From Thermohalobaculum sp050043005 (GTDB lineage Bacteria > Pseudomonadota > Alphaproteobacteria > Rhodobacterales > Rhodobacteraceae): 25,102 bases of DNA. This document shows positions 15,089-22,635 of this stretch, piece after piece. Under the pieces are notes generated by a model. It saw only the letters and a program-made list of their open reading frames with translations, did not search any database and was not told the DNA's origin. Each line of letters opens with the position of its first letter. Positions within the stretch are counted from its first letter, which is position 1. The DNA is taken from assembly GCA_050043005.1 (NCBI GenBank), contig JBHJIZ010000093.1, positions 1 through 25,102 on the forward strand, in the 5' to 3' direction. The translations under genes and the position numbers were made by a program.

Positions 15089-15131
15089 TCGATAGGTTGT
15101 GCCTGCCCTGCGGCAGGCAACCGGTGCGAGA

Positions 15132-15626
15132 TCAGCGCTTCGAGAACTGGAAGCTGCGGCGGGCCTTGCGGCGCCCGTACTTCTTACGTTCGACGACACG
15201 CGCATCGCGGGTCAGGAAGCCTGCAGCTTTCAGCGCCGGGCGCAGTTCCGGATCGTAATGATCAAGAGCTTTCGAGATGCCGTGCTTGACCGCGCCAGCC
15301 TGGCCCGAGAGCCCGCCGCCTTTGACCGTGGCGACGACATCGAACTGGTCCGCGACGTTGGCGACCGTGAACGGCTGACCGATGACCATCTGGAGTACCG
15401 GACGGGCGAAATAAGCGGCCATGTCCTTGCCATTGACGGTGACCTTACCAGAACCCGGCTTGATCCAGACGCGTGCGACGGCGTCCTTACGCTTGCCTGT
15501 GGCATAAGCGCGGCCATGCTCGTCGCGCTTGGGTTCCCGCGGGGCGGCGACTTCCATGGTCTCTGCATCGTCGGACATGCCGACGGCTTCTTTCAGGTCT
15601 TCGAGCGACGTGATTTCTTCCGACAT
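15132..15626 (-). CDS. rpsI: 30S ribosomal protein S9
   Basis: 164 residues, with an alphaproteobacterial N-terminal extension of about 35 acidic residues before AYATGKRKDAVARVWIKPG. The conserved core (GSGKVTVNG, GGGLSGQAGAVKHGISKAL) and the basic tail KKYGRRKARRSFQFSKR that reaches the P-site tRNA identify S9. ATG at 15626, one base after the rplM stop, so the two genes form the usual L13-S9 operon. It ends at a strong terminator. Confidence 0.98.
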   Translation of the reverse strand: MSEEITSLEDLKEAVGMSDDAETMEVAAPREPKRDEHGRAYATGKRKDAVARVWIKPGSGKVTVNGKDMAAYFARPVLQMVIGQPFTVANVADQFDVVATVKGGGLSGQAGAVKHGISKALDHYDPELRPALKAAGFLTRDARVVERKKYGRRKARRSFQFSKR

Positions 15627-15627
15627 C

Positions 15628-16092
15628 TCAGGCGCTCCGCGTGTTCTTGGGGTTCATCGATTTCAGGTCCAGCGCCTCGGGCGCCTGCGCTGCGTGCGGG
15701 TGGTCGCCGCCTGCATAGACGCGCAGGTGGGTCAGCTGCTGGCGGGTCAGCGGGCCACCAGGCATCATGCGTTGCACGGCCTTGGTGATCACGCGGTCCG
15801 GGAAACGGCCTTCCAGGATCTGACCTGCCGTGCGGCTCTTGATGCCGCCAGGGTGGCCGGTGTGCCAGTGGTACTGCTTGTCACTGCGTTTGTTACCGGT
15901 CATCTGCACCTTCTCGGCGTTGATGACGATGACATGGTCACCCATGTCGAGATGCGGCGAGAAGGTCGCCTTGTGCTTGCCGCGCAGGCGGTTGGCGACG
16001 ATCGAAGCGAGGCGGCCCAGAACGATGCCCTCGGCGTCGATCAGGATCCACTTCTTGTCGATCTCGCCAGCTTTCATGGCGTAAGTTTTCAT
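15628..16092 (-). CDS. rplM: 50S ribosomal protein L13
   Basis: 154 residues from the second of two adjacent ATG codons (16092; the other is at 16095). MKTYAMKAGEIDKKWILIDA, the DHVIVINAEK strand, the QYHWHTGHPGGIKSRTA block and MMPGGPLTRQQL are L13 hallmarks. L13 binds 23S rRNA early in assembly and in some bacteria represses its own message. The ATG at 16092 matches the usual family start. Promoter elements lie 56 bases upstream. Confidence 0.98.
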   Translation of the reverse strand: MKTYAMKAGEIDKKWILIDAEGIVLGRLASIVANRLRGKHKATFSPHLDMGDHVIVINAEKVQMTGNKRSDKQYHWHTGHPGGIKSRTAGQILEGRFPDRVITKAVQRMMPGGPLTRQQLTHLRVYAGGDHPHAAQAPEALDLKSMNPKNTRSA

Positions 16093-16147
16093 CATACGAT
16101 CCGTTATCAGGAATTTCGGCCCGACTCAGATCGGGCGTGTGGCGCGC

Positions 16148-16175
16148 TTTCTACCTTTCGCAACACTCAAGTCAA
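16148..16175 (-). promoter_or_regulatory. Predicted sigma-70 type promoter of rplM-rpsI
   Basis: On the minus strand TTGACT (16170-16175) and TAGAAA (16148-16153) are 16 bases apart and stand 53 bases before the rplM start. Such -35/-10 pairs are typical of ribosomal protein promoters in alphaproteobacteria. Confidence 0.65.
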
Positions 16176-16218
16176 TCGGAAAACGCGAGAAATACGCTTT
16201 GTTCCAATGCGTTTAACG

Positions 16219-16240
16219 ATGGGGTTTTTAATTACCCCAT
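16219..16240. other. Stem-loop upstream of the rplM promoter
   Basis: ATGGGGT (16219-16225) and ACCCCAT (16234-16240) form a 7-bp stem with an A/T loop. It lies between the small hypothetical gene and the rplM promoter, so it may end transcription coming from the hypothetical gene. The rest of the 318-base gap 16093-16410 shows no gene. Confidence 0.45.
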
Positions 16241-16410
16241 AATTCAGGGCTTTATGGTAGCTTCACGAAAAAGGCTCAAGAGCTGTGATTCCAAAGGGTA
16301 AACTCCTCGGTCGTCGATCATCGCCCATGCGATCCGCACGCCAAGACATCGCGCTTCGCGGGCTGAAGAATTACAACCTTCGCGGGAGACTGCCCATAGG
16401 GTCGATCCTG

Positions 16411-16689
16411 TCAACGCTCCCGGTCGTCGTCATCCTGATTATCTTCCACGACGCGCAAATCGGGCGATCCACGGCTGGCGCCCCGTTCGTCTTGTAACAG
16501 ATTTCTAAGCGCGTCGGCGACAGCTATCTCTCCCGTCCGATCAAGCAATTGCGCGTGAACGAGCACTTCCGTTCGGAATTTCCGGTATATTTTCGGAGAC
16601 AGTTCTTTCAGCACACGCTGTAATGCAAGATTAAAAGCGATCTGGGCTGCAGCAAATTTTACCACATCTCCGTCTCCAGATACGCTCAT
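16411..16689 (-). CDS. Hypothetical protein of 92 residues
   Basis: Not recognised. The ATG at 16689 has a good ribosome-binding site (TAGGAG eight bases upstream). The first 70 residues (MSVSGDGDVVKFAAAQIAFN, then ALQRVLKELSPKIYRKFRTE) look helical and amphipathic; the tail is acidic and probably disordered (EDNQDDDDRER). No signal peptide or membrane segment. It stands alone, with 230 bases before the DUF2459 stop upstream and the rplM promoter region downstream. The frame could extend 15 codons farther upstream, but the ribosome-binding site supports the shorter form. Confidence 0.6.
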   Translation of the reverse strand: MSVSGDGDVVKFAAAQIAFNLALQRVLKELSPKIYRKFRTEVLVHAQLLDRTGEIAVADALRNLLQDERGASRGSPDLRVVEDNQDDDDRER

Positions 16690-16829
16690 TACTTTGCTCC
16701 TACCAGATAATTGAAAACTCGACAGAAGAACCAACGCGTACCTGAGCAGCTAATGTGAGGAAAATGGTAGTGTCAACAGAACCTTTCGAGTTTTCCACAC
16801 ACTGCAAACGATGGACTGAAGCAAAGGGT

Positions 16830-16845
16830 TCGCGCAGGTGCGCGA
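16830..16845. other. Inverted repeat between DUF2459 and the hypothetical gene
   Basis: TCGCGCA and TGCGCGA separated by two bases, 74 bases past the DUF2459 stop on the minus strand. Could be a terminator without a U-tract or an operator for the small hypothetical gene. Nothing else is seen in 16690-16919. Confidence 0.35.
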
Positions 16846-16919
16846 TCCGAACGCACACAGACCTTTTGGTCAGATCCACCACCCATTGGTTGTATTGGGC
16901 TGCAGATCGACCTCCGGCA

Positions 16920-17609
16920 TTACAGTCGCCATCGAAGCTCTTGCATCAGCGACGCGCTAAACGTCCCCAACACGGGGCTGGACGGAACGCCTGCGGCGCG
17001 CAGGAGGGTTGAAATCCAATGATTGCACGTCCGGAACAAATGATAGTCGAATGCCGCGGCATAGAACGATCCGGCGCCGTAAAGGCTGGGGCCGATCGGT
17101 CTTGGGAGGCGCGCGGGAATGGTTCCGGCAAGTTTCTGTGCCAGCCGTACAAACCCAACGTCCGTCAAACGGAGTGAGACTAGCTGATCCTCTCCGAAAG
17201 CATCGTCGGGCCGTGCATAGATCGGAACGACTTGGAGCACCGAGTCCGTGGGCCAAAGGAGTGCTCGCAGACCGAGCCAGAGATCGAGATCTCCAATCGT
17301 CGGTGTGACTTGATAGAATGCCGCGTCGCCCCAACCGATCTCGATCCATGGGGCATCGGGGAAACGGCTCGCGAGCCAGCGCAGACGGTCGCCCATCGCG
17401 CCATCGGCGCGTTCCAGGTCAAGAGCCGCTCGTCGCAGATCTGATTGCCGGATCAAGATGCCGCTGTGATAGCCGTGGTCCACGACGTGGATGACCGGTC
17501 CATCGCCAGGATAAAGGTCTGGATCGGCGGTCGTGAATGCGATCGAGATAGCGCAGGCGGTGGCAATCGCCGATGCGAGAGCAATAAGGACATGTGCAAT
17601 CCGACGCAC
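16920..17609 (-). CDS. DUF2459 (TIGR02117-like) protein
   Basis: 229 residues. A single N-terminal membrane anchor or signal (VRRIAHVLIALASAIATA) is followed by IHVVDHGYHSGILIR, WIEIGWGDAAFYQ and FRTCNHWISTLLRAAG, which are the DUF2459 hallmarks. The His/Cys pattern (HGYHSG, then CNHW) recalls the NlpC/P60-like papain fold, so a hydrolase or peptidase role outside the cytoplasm is possible but unproven. The start is GTG at 17609, two bases past the stop of the PaaI-type gene; no ATG fits the frame. Co-transcription with the thioesterase is likely. Confidence 0.8.
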   Translation of the reverse strand: MRRIAHVLIALASAIATACAISIAFTTADPDLYPGDGPVIHVVDHGYHSGILIRQSDLRRAALDLERADGAMGDRLRWLASRFPDAPWIEIGWGDAAFYQVTPTIGDLDLWLGLRALLWPTDSVLQVVPIYARPDDAFGEDQLVSLRLTDVGFVRLAQKLAGTIPARLPRPIGPSLYGAGSFYAAAFDYHLFRTCNHWISTLLRAAGVPSSPVLGTFSASLMQELRWRL

Positions 17610-17611
17610 GG

Positions 17612-18076
17612 TTACCGCTTTGGTGGGATTGCATAGGTCACCGTGGCGTGGGCGACAGGCTCGTCCTGCCCTTCCGCCCACACCGTCGCATCGCCCGTTG
17701 CGAGCAGCTTGACCAGCTTGAGAATGCGTGCCTCGCAAAGCAAGTCCGTCTCTGCCGCTGGCTTGCGCAGGAAGTTGATGTTCAGGTTTGTTGTGACCGT
17801 CAACGCCTGGCGCCCAATCGTGCCGAGCACGGCCATGTAGAAGGCGCAGTCAGCGACCGTGAACATGGACGGACCGCTGACAGTACCACCGGGCCTGAGA
17901 TGCGAGTCGTCAATGCGCATCCGTGCCGTCGCCGTCATCGCGCCCATCGCCTCGACGCCCAATATGCCGCGCTGCTGCGGAAACACCTCGTCGAGGAAAG
18001 CCTGGACCTCCTCGGCGCTCAGTACCGGATGGCGTTCTATCACGAGACCCTCTTTTCGCGGCGACGGATTGGCCAT
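17612..18076 (-). CDS. PaaI-type hotdog-fold thioesterase
   Basis: 154 residues. The hotdog helix-strand pattern with GGTVSGPSMFTVADCAFY and VTTNLNINFLRKPAAETDLL marks the PaaI/YbgC-type acyl-CoA thioesterases, which free CoA from aromatic or short-chain acyl thioesters. ATG at 18076 is chosen because the frame beyond runs into the divergent crotonase gene. No clear ribosome-binding site. Only 48 bases separate it from the start of the ECHDC3-like gene on the other strand, so the two may share a regulator and act on related CoA esters. Confidence 0.88.
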   Translation of the reverse strand: MANPSPRKEGLVIERHPVLSAEEVQAFLDEVFPQQRGILGVEAMGAMTATARMRIDDSHLRPGGTVSGPSMFTVADCAFYMAVLGTIGRQALTVTTNLNINFLRKPAAETDLLCEARILKLVKLLATGDATVWAEGQDEPVAHATVTYAIPPKR

Positions 18077-18124
18077 AGCGTCTAGGCGAGGCCTGCGCGT
18101 AGGCACAAGACCGGAGACGCCCCG

Positions 18125-18913
18125 ATGACCGATATCCTGCTGCGAGACGACGCCGAAAAGGTCGCGACGCTGACGCTGAACCGGCCCGAGGCGCTGAACG
18201 CGCTGTCCGAAGAGATGATGATGGCGGTGCAGGACGAGTTGGAACGGATCGCGGTGGATTCGTCGGTGAAAGCAGTGGTGCTGAAGGGCGCGGGGCGGGC
18301 GTTTTGCGCCGGGCACGACATCAAGCAGATGCAGGGCAAGCGACAGGCGCCGGATGGCGGGAAGGCATATTACTCGGCCCTGCTCGCGCAATGCACGCGA
18401 TTGATGACGACGATCCCGCACCTGCCGCAGCCGGTGATCGCCCAGGTGCACGGGATTGCCACGGCGGCGGGCTGCCAGCTGGTCGCGACCTGCGATATGG
18501 CGGTGTGCACCGACACCACGCGTTTCGGAGTGAACGGCGTGAATATCGGCCTGTTCTGTTCCACGCCAATGGTGGCGCTATCGCGGAATATCCCGCGCAA
18601 GCACGCGTTCGAGATGCTGACCACCGGCGAGTTCTTGACGCCCGATCGCGCGCGCGATCTGGGGCTTGTGAACCGGGTTGTTGTCGAGGACGATCTGGAG
18701 AGCGAGACGCGTACACTGGCAGAGACTGTCGCGTCCAAGCTCGGCTCGGCGGTCAAGGTCGGCAAGCGCGCCTATTACGAGCAACTCGAGATGCCGCTCG
18801 ATGCCGCTTACCTGCACACGAGCCGCGTGATCGTCGACAATCTGTTGCATCCCGACACGGTCGAGGGGATGCAGGCGTTCCTGGACAAACGCCCGCCCGA
18901 TTGGCCGGACTAG
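18125..18913 (+). CDS. Crotonase-fold protein, ECHDC3-like (annotated as enoyl-CoA hydratase)
   Basis: 262 residues of the crotonase superfamily. The oxyanion-hole segments are RAFCAGHDIKQM (about 58-69) and HGIATAAGCQLVATCDMAV. The text GVNGVNIGLFCSTPMVALSR is close to the ECHDC3 branch. The two Glu residues of classical enoyl-CoA hydratase (144 and 164 of the rat enzyme) are here Gln118 and Gly138, so hydratase activity is doubtful; the acyl-CoA binding role is likely kept. ATG at 18125 with GGAG eight bases before. Its TAG stop (18911-18913) lies inside a palindromic repeat element. Divergent from a PaaI-type thioesterase. Confidence 0.9.
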   Translation: MTDILLRDDAEKVATLTLNRPEALNALSEEMMMAVQDELERIAVDSSVKAVVLKGAGRAFCAGHDIKQMQGKRQAPDGGKAYYSALLAQCTRLMTTIPHLPQPVIAQVHGIATAAGCQLVATCDMAVCTDTTRFGVNGVNIGLFCSTPMVALSRNIPRKHAFEMLTTGEFLTPDRARDLGLVNRVVVEDDLESETRTLAETVASKLGSAVKVGKRAYYEQLEMPLDAAYLHTSRVIVDNLLHPDTVEGMQAFLDKRPPDWPD

Positions 18914-18986
18914 TGGTTCGATCGAGACGTTTGTATCCTGCGGCCGCATCCTCGCAAGCAAAAGTCTCGATCAATAGAGCCACTAG
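18910..18986. repeat. Palindromic element A (77 bp) with CTAGTGG ends
   Basis: Starts CTAGTGG (18910-18916) and ends CCACTAG (18980-18986). Inside, GATCGAGAC (18920-18928) and GTCTCGATC (18964-18972) form a second inverted pair. The first CTAG contains the stop codon of the crotonase gene. Sequence resembles element B when read outward from each end. Confidence 0.7.
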
Positions 18987-19000
18987 CAACTATATGTTTT

Positions 19001-19078
19001 CTAGTGGATTTTCCGACTCAGGCATTTGGATAAGAGAATGTGGCGAGTGGATACCAAATGTCTGAGTCAATCCACTAG
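19001..19078. repeat. Palindromic element B (78 bp) with CTAGTGG ends
   Basis: Starts CTAGTGGATT (19001-19010) and ends AATCCACTAG (19069-19078). Inner arms GACTCAGGCATTTGG and CCAAATGTCTGAGTC pair with one mismatch. The closing CTAG contains the TAG stop of ctaA (19075-19077 on the minus strand). 14 bases separate it from element A. Confidence 0.75.
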
Positions 19079-20205
19079 TCGCGGACGCTTTGATCCGAGG
19101 GGTATGCGGTTTCGAACCGGGTGCGGATCAGGGCTGCGAACAAGATCAGCGCCAGCGCCTGGTGGATCAACGCAAGATGCAACGGCGCCGCGTTGATGAC
19201 GGTGACGATGCCCATCACGACCTGCGCCAAGACGACGGCACCGGTGATCCACACCCAGCGCCGGACCACGGCGTGAGCCGAGCGGGCGCCGACAGCCACG
19301 AAGACCAGAGCGACGAGGACGATCAAATAGGCCAACATGCGGTGGTCGAACTGTGCCAGCGCCGGGTTCTCGATGATGTGCAGCCATACCTGCTGTAGAT
19401 CGAAGCTCTCGGGCTGCAGGAAGTTACCCTCCTTCAGCGGCCAGTCGACATAGCCACGTCCGGCATCCAACCCCGCCACCAGTGCACCTGAGAGGATCTG
19501 GAGGAACACGAGGCCGACCATCACCCAGGTCCAGCCCATCATCCCATCAAGCCGCTGGCGCCGGGCTTTGAGCGTTGCGACTTCATCCAGCCGGATACGC
19601 AACGCGTACCAGGTGATCAGTCCGAAGATGAAGAACGCCAAACCCAAATGAGTCGCCAGGCGGTAGGGTGCTACGTCCAGCCGCCCGGTCAGGCCCGAGG
19701 CGACCATCCACCAACCGACTGCTCCTTGCAGCCCGCCCAGCGCACCCAGCAACAGAAGCCGTCCGGTCCAACCGTTCGGGATCCGGTTGCGTGCCAGGAA
19801 CCAAAGTAAGCCCAGGAACCAGACAAGCCCGATGAAACGGCCGAGGAAGCGGTGCCCCCACTCCCACCAGTAGATCGGCTTGAAGTCGGCCAATGCCATC
19901 CAGTTGTTCTGTTCCTGGAACTCGGTCGTTGTCTTGTAGGCCGCGAAGGCCGCATCCCAATCGGCTTGGCTCAGCGGCGGAATGCTGCCCATCACGGGTG
20001 CCCATTCAGTGATCGAGAGGCCGGAATCGGTCAGCCGCGTCGCGCCACCGACCAACACCATGATCGCCACCAGCGCCGCCAGCATCCACAGCCACGCCGC
20101 GATACCACCGCGGGAAACGGTGCGTTCGACCGGCTTTGCCGCCTGTGCCACCGCGGCGGCACTGCCTTGTTCCGAGACTTCCTCGAAGATCGACCGCTTG
20201 CTCAT
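19075..20205 (-). CDS. ctaA: Heme A synthase (COX15/CtaA)
   Basis: 376 residues with about eight membrane segments. Conserved heme-ligand candidates are His118 in EWGHRF, His186 in LATHLG, His288 in QFDHRM and His348 in LIHQAL; the loop VGGATRLTDSGLSITEW is the family signature. It oxidises the C8 methyl of heme O to make heme A for aa3-type cytochrome c oxidase. It is the long, type 2 form of alphaproteobacteria and mitochondria. ATG at 20205 with GGAG six bases before. The stop codon is inside palindromic element B. Upstream, a 222-base gap holds a G-rich hairpin. Confidence 0.96.
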   Translation of the reverse strand: MSKRSIFEEVSEQGSAAAVAQAAKPVERTVSRGGIAAWLWMLAALVAIMVLVGGATRLTDSGLSITEWAPVMGSIPPLSQADWDAAFAAYKTTTEFQEQNNWMALADFKPIYWWEWGHRFLGRFIGLVWFLGLLWFLARNRIPNGWTGRLLLLGALGGLQGAVGWWMVASGLTGRLDVAPYRLATHLGLAFFIFGLITWYALRIRLDEVATLKARRQRLDGMMGWTWVMVGLVFLQILSGALVAGLDAGRGYVDWPLKEGNFLQPESFDLQQVWLHIIENPALAQFDHRMLAYLIVLVALVFVAVGARSAHAVVRRWVWITGAVVLAQVVMGIVTVINAAPLHLALIHQALALILFAALIRTRFETAYPSDQSVRD

Positions 20206-20349
20206 CGCGCACTCCGCTGACTTCGCGGCGAGACTTAGCGGCGCCCTGGCATGCCGACAAGCGGCAGGGTGGCGCGGGTGATGCAGCGACCTGTGTTGAA
20301 ATCGCCAGTAGTCCGTTTCCAGCTCTCCGGACCCGACCGGTTCGTCGCG

Positions 20350-20400
20350 ATCAGGCCCGTCACCTCCGGGCGGGTGGGTGGGGGAGGTGGCGGGCCTGAT
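20350..20400. other. Hairpin with G-quadruplex motif in the loop, copy 1
   Basis: An 18-bp stem (20350-20367 with 20383-20400, one T-G wobble) encloses the 15-base loop GGGCGGGTGGGTGGG, a perfect four-tract G-quadruplex motif with one-base linkers on the plus strand. It starts 28 bases past the trmJ-like stop on the minus strand, so it may also act as a 3' end hairpin. The rest of the gap 20206-20427 shows nothing else. Confidence 0.75.
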
Positions 20401-20427
20401 ACACCAAGCCTGATAGATGCGATTTAA

Positions 20428-21201
20428 TCAGCCTTTTCGACGCGGTCCGTCCACCAGCGACCGGATCACGCCCCAGAGTGTGCGGACGTCCTGATCGGGC
20501 AGCGCGGCACGGCGCAGCAAATTCTCCAACGAAGCTGTCATGGCGGGTTTCTTGTTGTCTGGGAAGAAGAACCCTGCACGGTCCAGTTCGGTCTCTAAGT
20601 ATTCGAAGAGCTTGCCGACCGCCTGGGCGTTGGCCGGCTCGATCTGCTCGCCTTCAAGGCGTTCGGGCGGAGTATCATCGCCCTGGCGGCGCCATTCATA
20701 GGCCATCAGCAGCACGGTTTGCGCAAGGTTCAAGGACGCGAAGGCAGGGTTCACAGGCACCGAGATGATCGCATCAGCCAGCACGACATCGGCATTCTCG
20801 AGCCCTGCGCGTTCCGGCCCGAACAAGACGGCGACCTTGCGCCCAGCATTTATGTGGCTGCGGGCATCTGCCATCGCGGCTTCTGGCGTCAGCACACGCT
20901 TGGTCATCTCGCGGGTGCGCGCCGTTGTGGCGTAGATCACCTGAGCGTCGGCAACGGCCTCGGCAGTCGTCGGGAAGATCTGCGCGTCGTCGAGAAGTGC
21001 GCCGGCCCCCGAGGCCAGCGCCACGGCGGCAGGGTTCGGCCAGCCGTCACGGGGATCGACAATGCGCATCCGGCGCAGGCCGAAATTCCACATCCCGCGC
21101 GCGGCAGCACCGATGTTCTCGCCCATCTGTGGGCGGACGAGCACGACATACGGCCCGTCCGGCGTCCAGTCGGCTGGATTGGAGTGATCCGTTCCGGACA
21201 T
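20428..21201 (-). CDS. trmJ: SPOUT RNA methyltransferase, TrmJ-like
   Basis: 257 residues. The SPOUT fold marks are VRPQMGENIGAAARGMWNFG (about 22-41), VLFGPERAGLEN and SLNLAQTVLLMAYEW, the knot that binds S-adenosylmethionine. TrmJ methylates the 2'-OH of tRNA residue 32. The class is certain, the exact target likely. ATG at 21201 is preferred over a GTG at 21234, which begins three bases after the stop of the peroxiredoxin gene and lacks a family-like start. The short gap upstream contains an imperfect hairpin (CCGGGTGCG with CGCACACCCGG). Followed by the G-rich hairpin. Confidence 0.88.
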   Translation of the reverse strand: MSGTDHSNPADWTPDGPYVVLVRPQMGENIGAAARGMWNFGLRRMRIVDPRDGWPNPAAVALASGAGALLDDAQIFPTTAEAVADAQVIYATTARTREMTKRVLTPEAAMADARSHINAGRKVAVLFGPERAGLENADVVLADAIISVPVNPAFASLNLAQTVLLMAYEWRRQGDDTPPERLEGEQIEPANAQAVGKLFEYLETELDRAGFFFPDNKKPAMTASLENLLRRAALPDQDVRTLWGVIRSLVDGPRRKG

Positions 21202-21237
21202 TGATTGCCCGGGTGCGCCACGCACACCCGGCACGGA

Positions 21238-21726
21238 TCACATCTGTTCGAGAAGTTTCTCGGCCGCGGTCGCATCCATCTCGCCTGGTGACCCTTCCAC
21301 GTTGATGGCCTTGACGACACCATCATCGACATAGGCCGAGAACCGCAGCAGACGCGACACCAGACCGATGGCGGAACCGTCCAGTTCCAGATCCATGCCC
21401 TTGGCCAGTTCCGAACGCGAGTCGCCCAGTACGCGAATGCCGGCCTTGTCGGCGCCGGTGTGCGCGGCCCATTCTCTCATTACGAACGGGTCGTTGACCG
21501 ACACGCAGATCACCTCGTCCACACCCTTTGCCTTCAGAGCGTCCATCTGTCCAATGTAGCTTGGCATGTGCTTGTTCTGGCAGGTCGGCGTATAGGCGCC
21601 CGGCACGCCGAACAGGGCGATCTTCTTGCCACCGAACACGTCATCCGACGCAACGGCTCCAGGCCCTTCGGCCCCAAGTTCAAACAGGGTGACGGAGGGG
21701 ATCTTCTCTCCAACGGCGATGGGCAT
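21238..21726 (-). CDS. Peroxiredoxin, Prx5 (AhpE/glutaredoxin-dependent) type
   Basis: 162 residues. The peroxidatic Cys49 sits in PGAYTPTCQNKHMPSY, the Prx5 signature, and VISVNDPFVMREWA-like text (CVSVNDPFVMREWAAHTGAD) follows, as do RVLGDSRSELAKGMDLELD and SRLLRFSAYVDDGVV. It reduces peroxides using glutaredoxin or thioredoxin as partner in the cytoplasm. ATG at 21726 with AAGGA seven bases before; the upstream in-frame start at 21768 has none. Transcribed just before trmJ with a 36-base gap. Confidence 0.93.
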   Translation of the reverse strand: MPIAVGEKIPSVTLFELGAEGPGAVASDDVFGGKKIALFGVPGAYTPTCQNKHMPSYIGQMDALKAKGVDEVICVSVNDPFVMREWAAHTGADKAGIRVLGDSRSELAKGMDLELDGSAIGLVSRLLRFSAYVDDGVVKAINVEGSPGEMDATAAEKLLEQM

Positions 21727-21776
21727 GGCTTGTTCCTTCTGTCGCGATTTAGTCGTTGTTCTTAGCACCGGTTCCC

Positions 21777-21822
21777 TGCCGCCTCCGACCGCTGGGCGGG
21801 TGGGTGGAGGGAGGAGGCGGCA
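21777..21822. other. Hairpin with G-quadruplex motif in the loop, copy 2
   Basis: TGCCGCCTCC (21777-21786) pairs with GGAGGCGGCA (21813-21822). The 26-base loop contains GGGCGGGTGGGTGGAGGG, again a four-tract G-quadruplex motif on the plus strand. It starts 18 bases past the original (downstream) stop of the SDR gene. Confidence 0.72.
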
Positions 21823-21840
21823 TCGATCCGAAGGATCGAA

Positions 21841-22608
21841 TTACTTCGGACCCATCCGGATCGACCCATCCAGACGGATCACCTCGCCGATCATATAGCC
21901 GGTTTCCGCGATGAAACAGACCAGTTAGGCAAAATCATAGGGATCGCCCAGGCGGACCGGGAACGGCACCTGCTTTGCGAGGCTCTCCTGTGCTTCGTCC
22001 GGGAGCCCACGCAGCATGGGCGTTCCAAAAATCCCTGGCGCGATGGTCGCGACGCGAATGCCATTCCGCGCCAGATCGCGCGCGGCAGGAAGGGTCATCG
22101 CCGCAACGCCGCCTTTCGACGAAGCATAGGCCGTTTGTCCGATCTGCCCGTCAAACGCCGCGACCGAGGCTGTGTTCACGACAACCCCCCTGCACTGATC
22201 GTCGTCGACCGGATCAGCCTGTGACATGATCCAGGCCGCTTTCGACATCACCCGCATTGTGCCGATCAAGTTGATCTGAATGACCTGCTCGAAGTGCGCC
22301 ATGTCAATCGCGCCGTCGCGCCCGATCGTTTTCTGAGGCGTGCCAACCCCTGCGCAGTTCACGACGATACGCGGCGTTCCGTGGGCCTCGGCAGCTTTTG
22401 CAAGTGCTGCATCCACACTCTCATCGGACGTAACGTTGCATTCGGCGAAGGCTCCGCCGAGTTCGGCCGCGACCGCCTCACCACGCTCCGCGTTCATGTC
22501 GAGCAGCGTCACTTTCGCGCCGCGTGCCGTCAATGCGCGCGCGGTTGCTTCACCAAGCCCACTGGCGCCGCCAGTGATGACGGCCGGCGTGTTTTCTCCG
22601 ATTTGCAT
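21841..22608 (-). pseudogene. Short-chain dehydrogenase (HSD10-like) with an in-frame stop near the end
   Basis: The NAD-binding loop ITGGASGLGEA (11-21), Ser148, Tyr161 and Lys165 (YASSK) make a complete SDR active site; the sequence fits type II 3-hydroxyacyl-CoA dehydrogenase (HSD17B10-like) used in fatty acid or isoleucine breakdown. A TAA at 21925-21927 ends the frame after 227 residues, yet the same frame continues for 27 codons with LVCFIAETGYMIGEVIRLDG and IRMGPK, the normal family C-terminus, before a second TAA at 21841-21843. So one nonsense change removed the last segment, which helps form the subunit interface. A shortened protein may still be made. ATG at 22608 with GGGAGG upstream; 27 bases after rsmD. 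Confidence 0.85.
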
Positions 22609-22635
22609 GGTGCCTCCCTGGATCTGCGGCGATGC

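Noticed and set aside
16285..16497. Plus-strand 70-codon frame ending in a hydrophobic segment
   Set aside because: It overlaps the 3' end of the minus-strand hypothetical gene, lacks a ribosome-binding site and has no family resemblance.
16801..16880. Possible tRNA-like T-arm (GGTTCG...)
   Set aside because: No acceptor stem, D-arm or anticodon arm can be formed around it.
21202..21234. GTG start at 21234 for the trmJ-like gene
   Set aside because: The extra 11 residues are not family-like and run through an imperfect hairpin; ATG at 21201 fits better.
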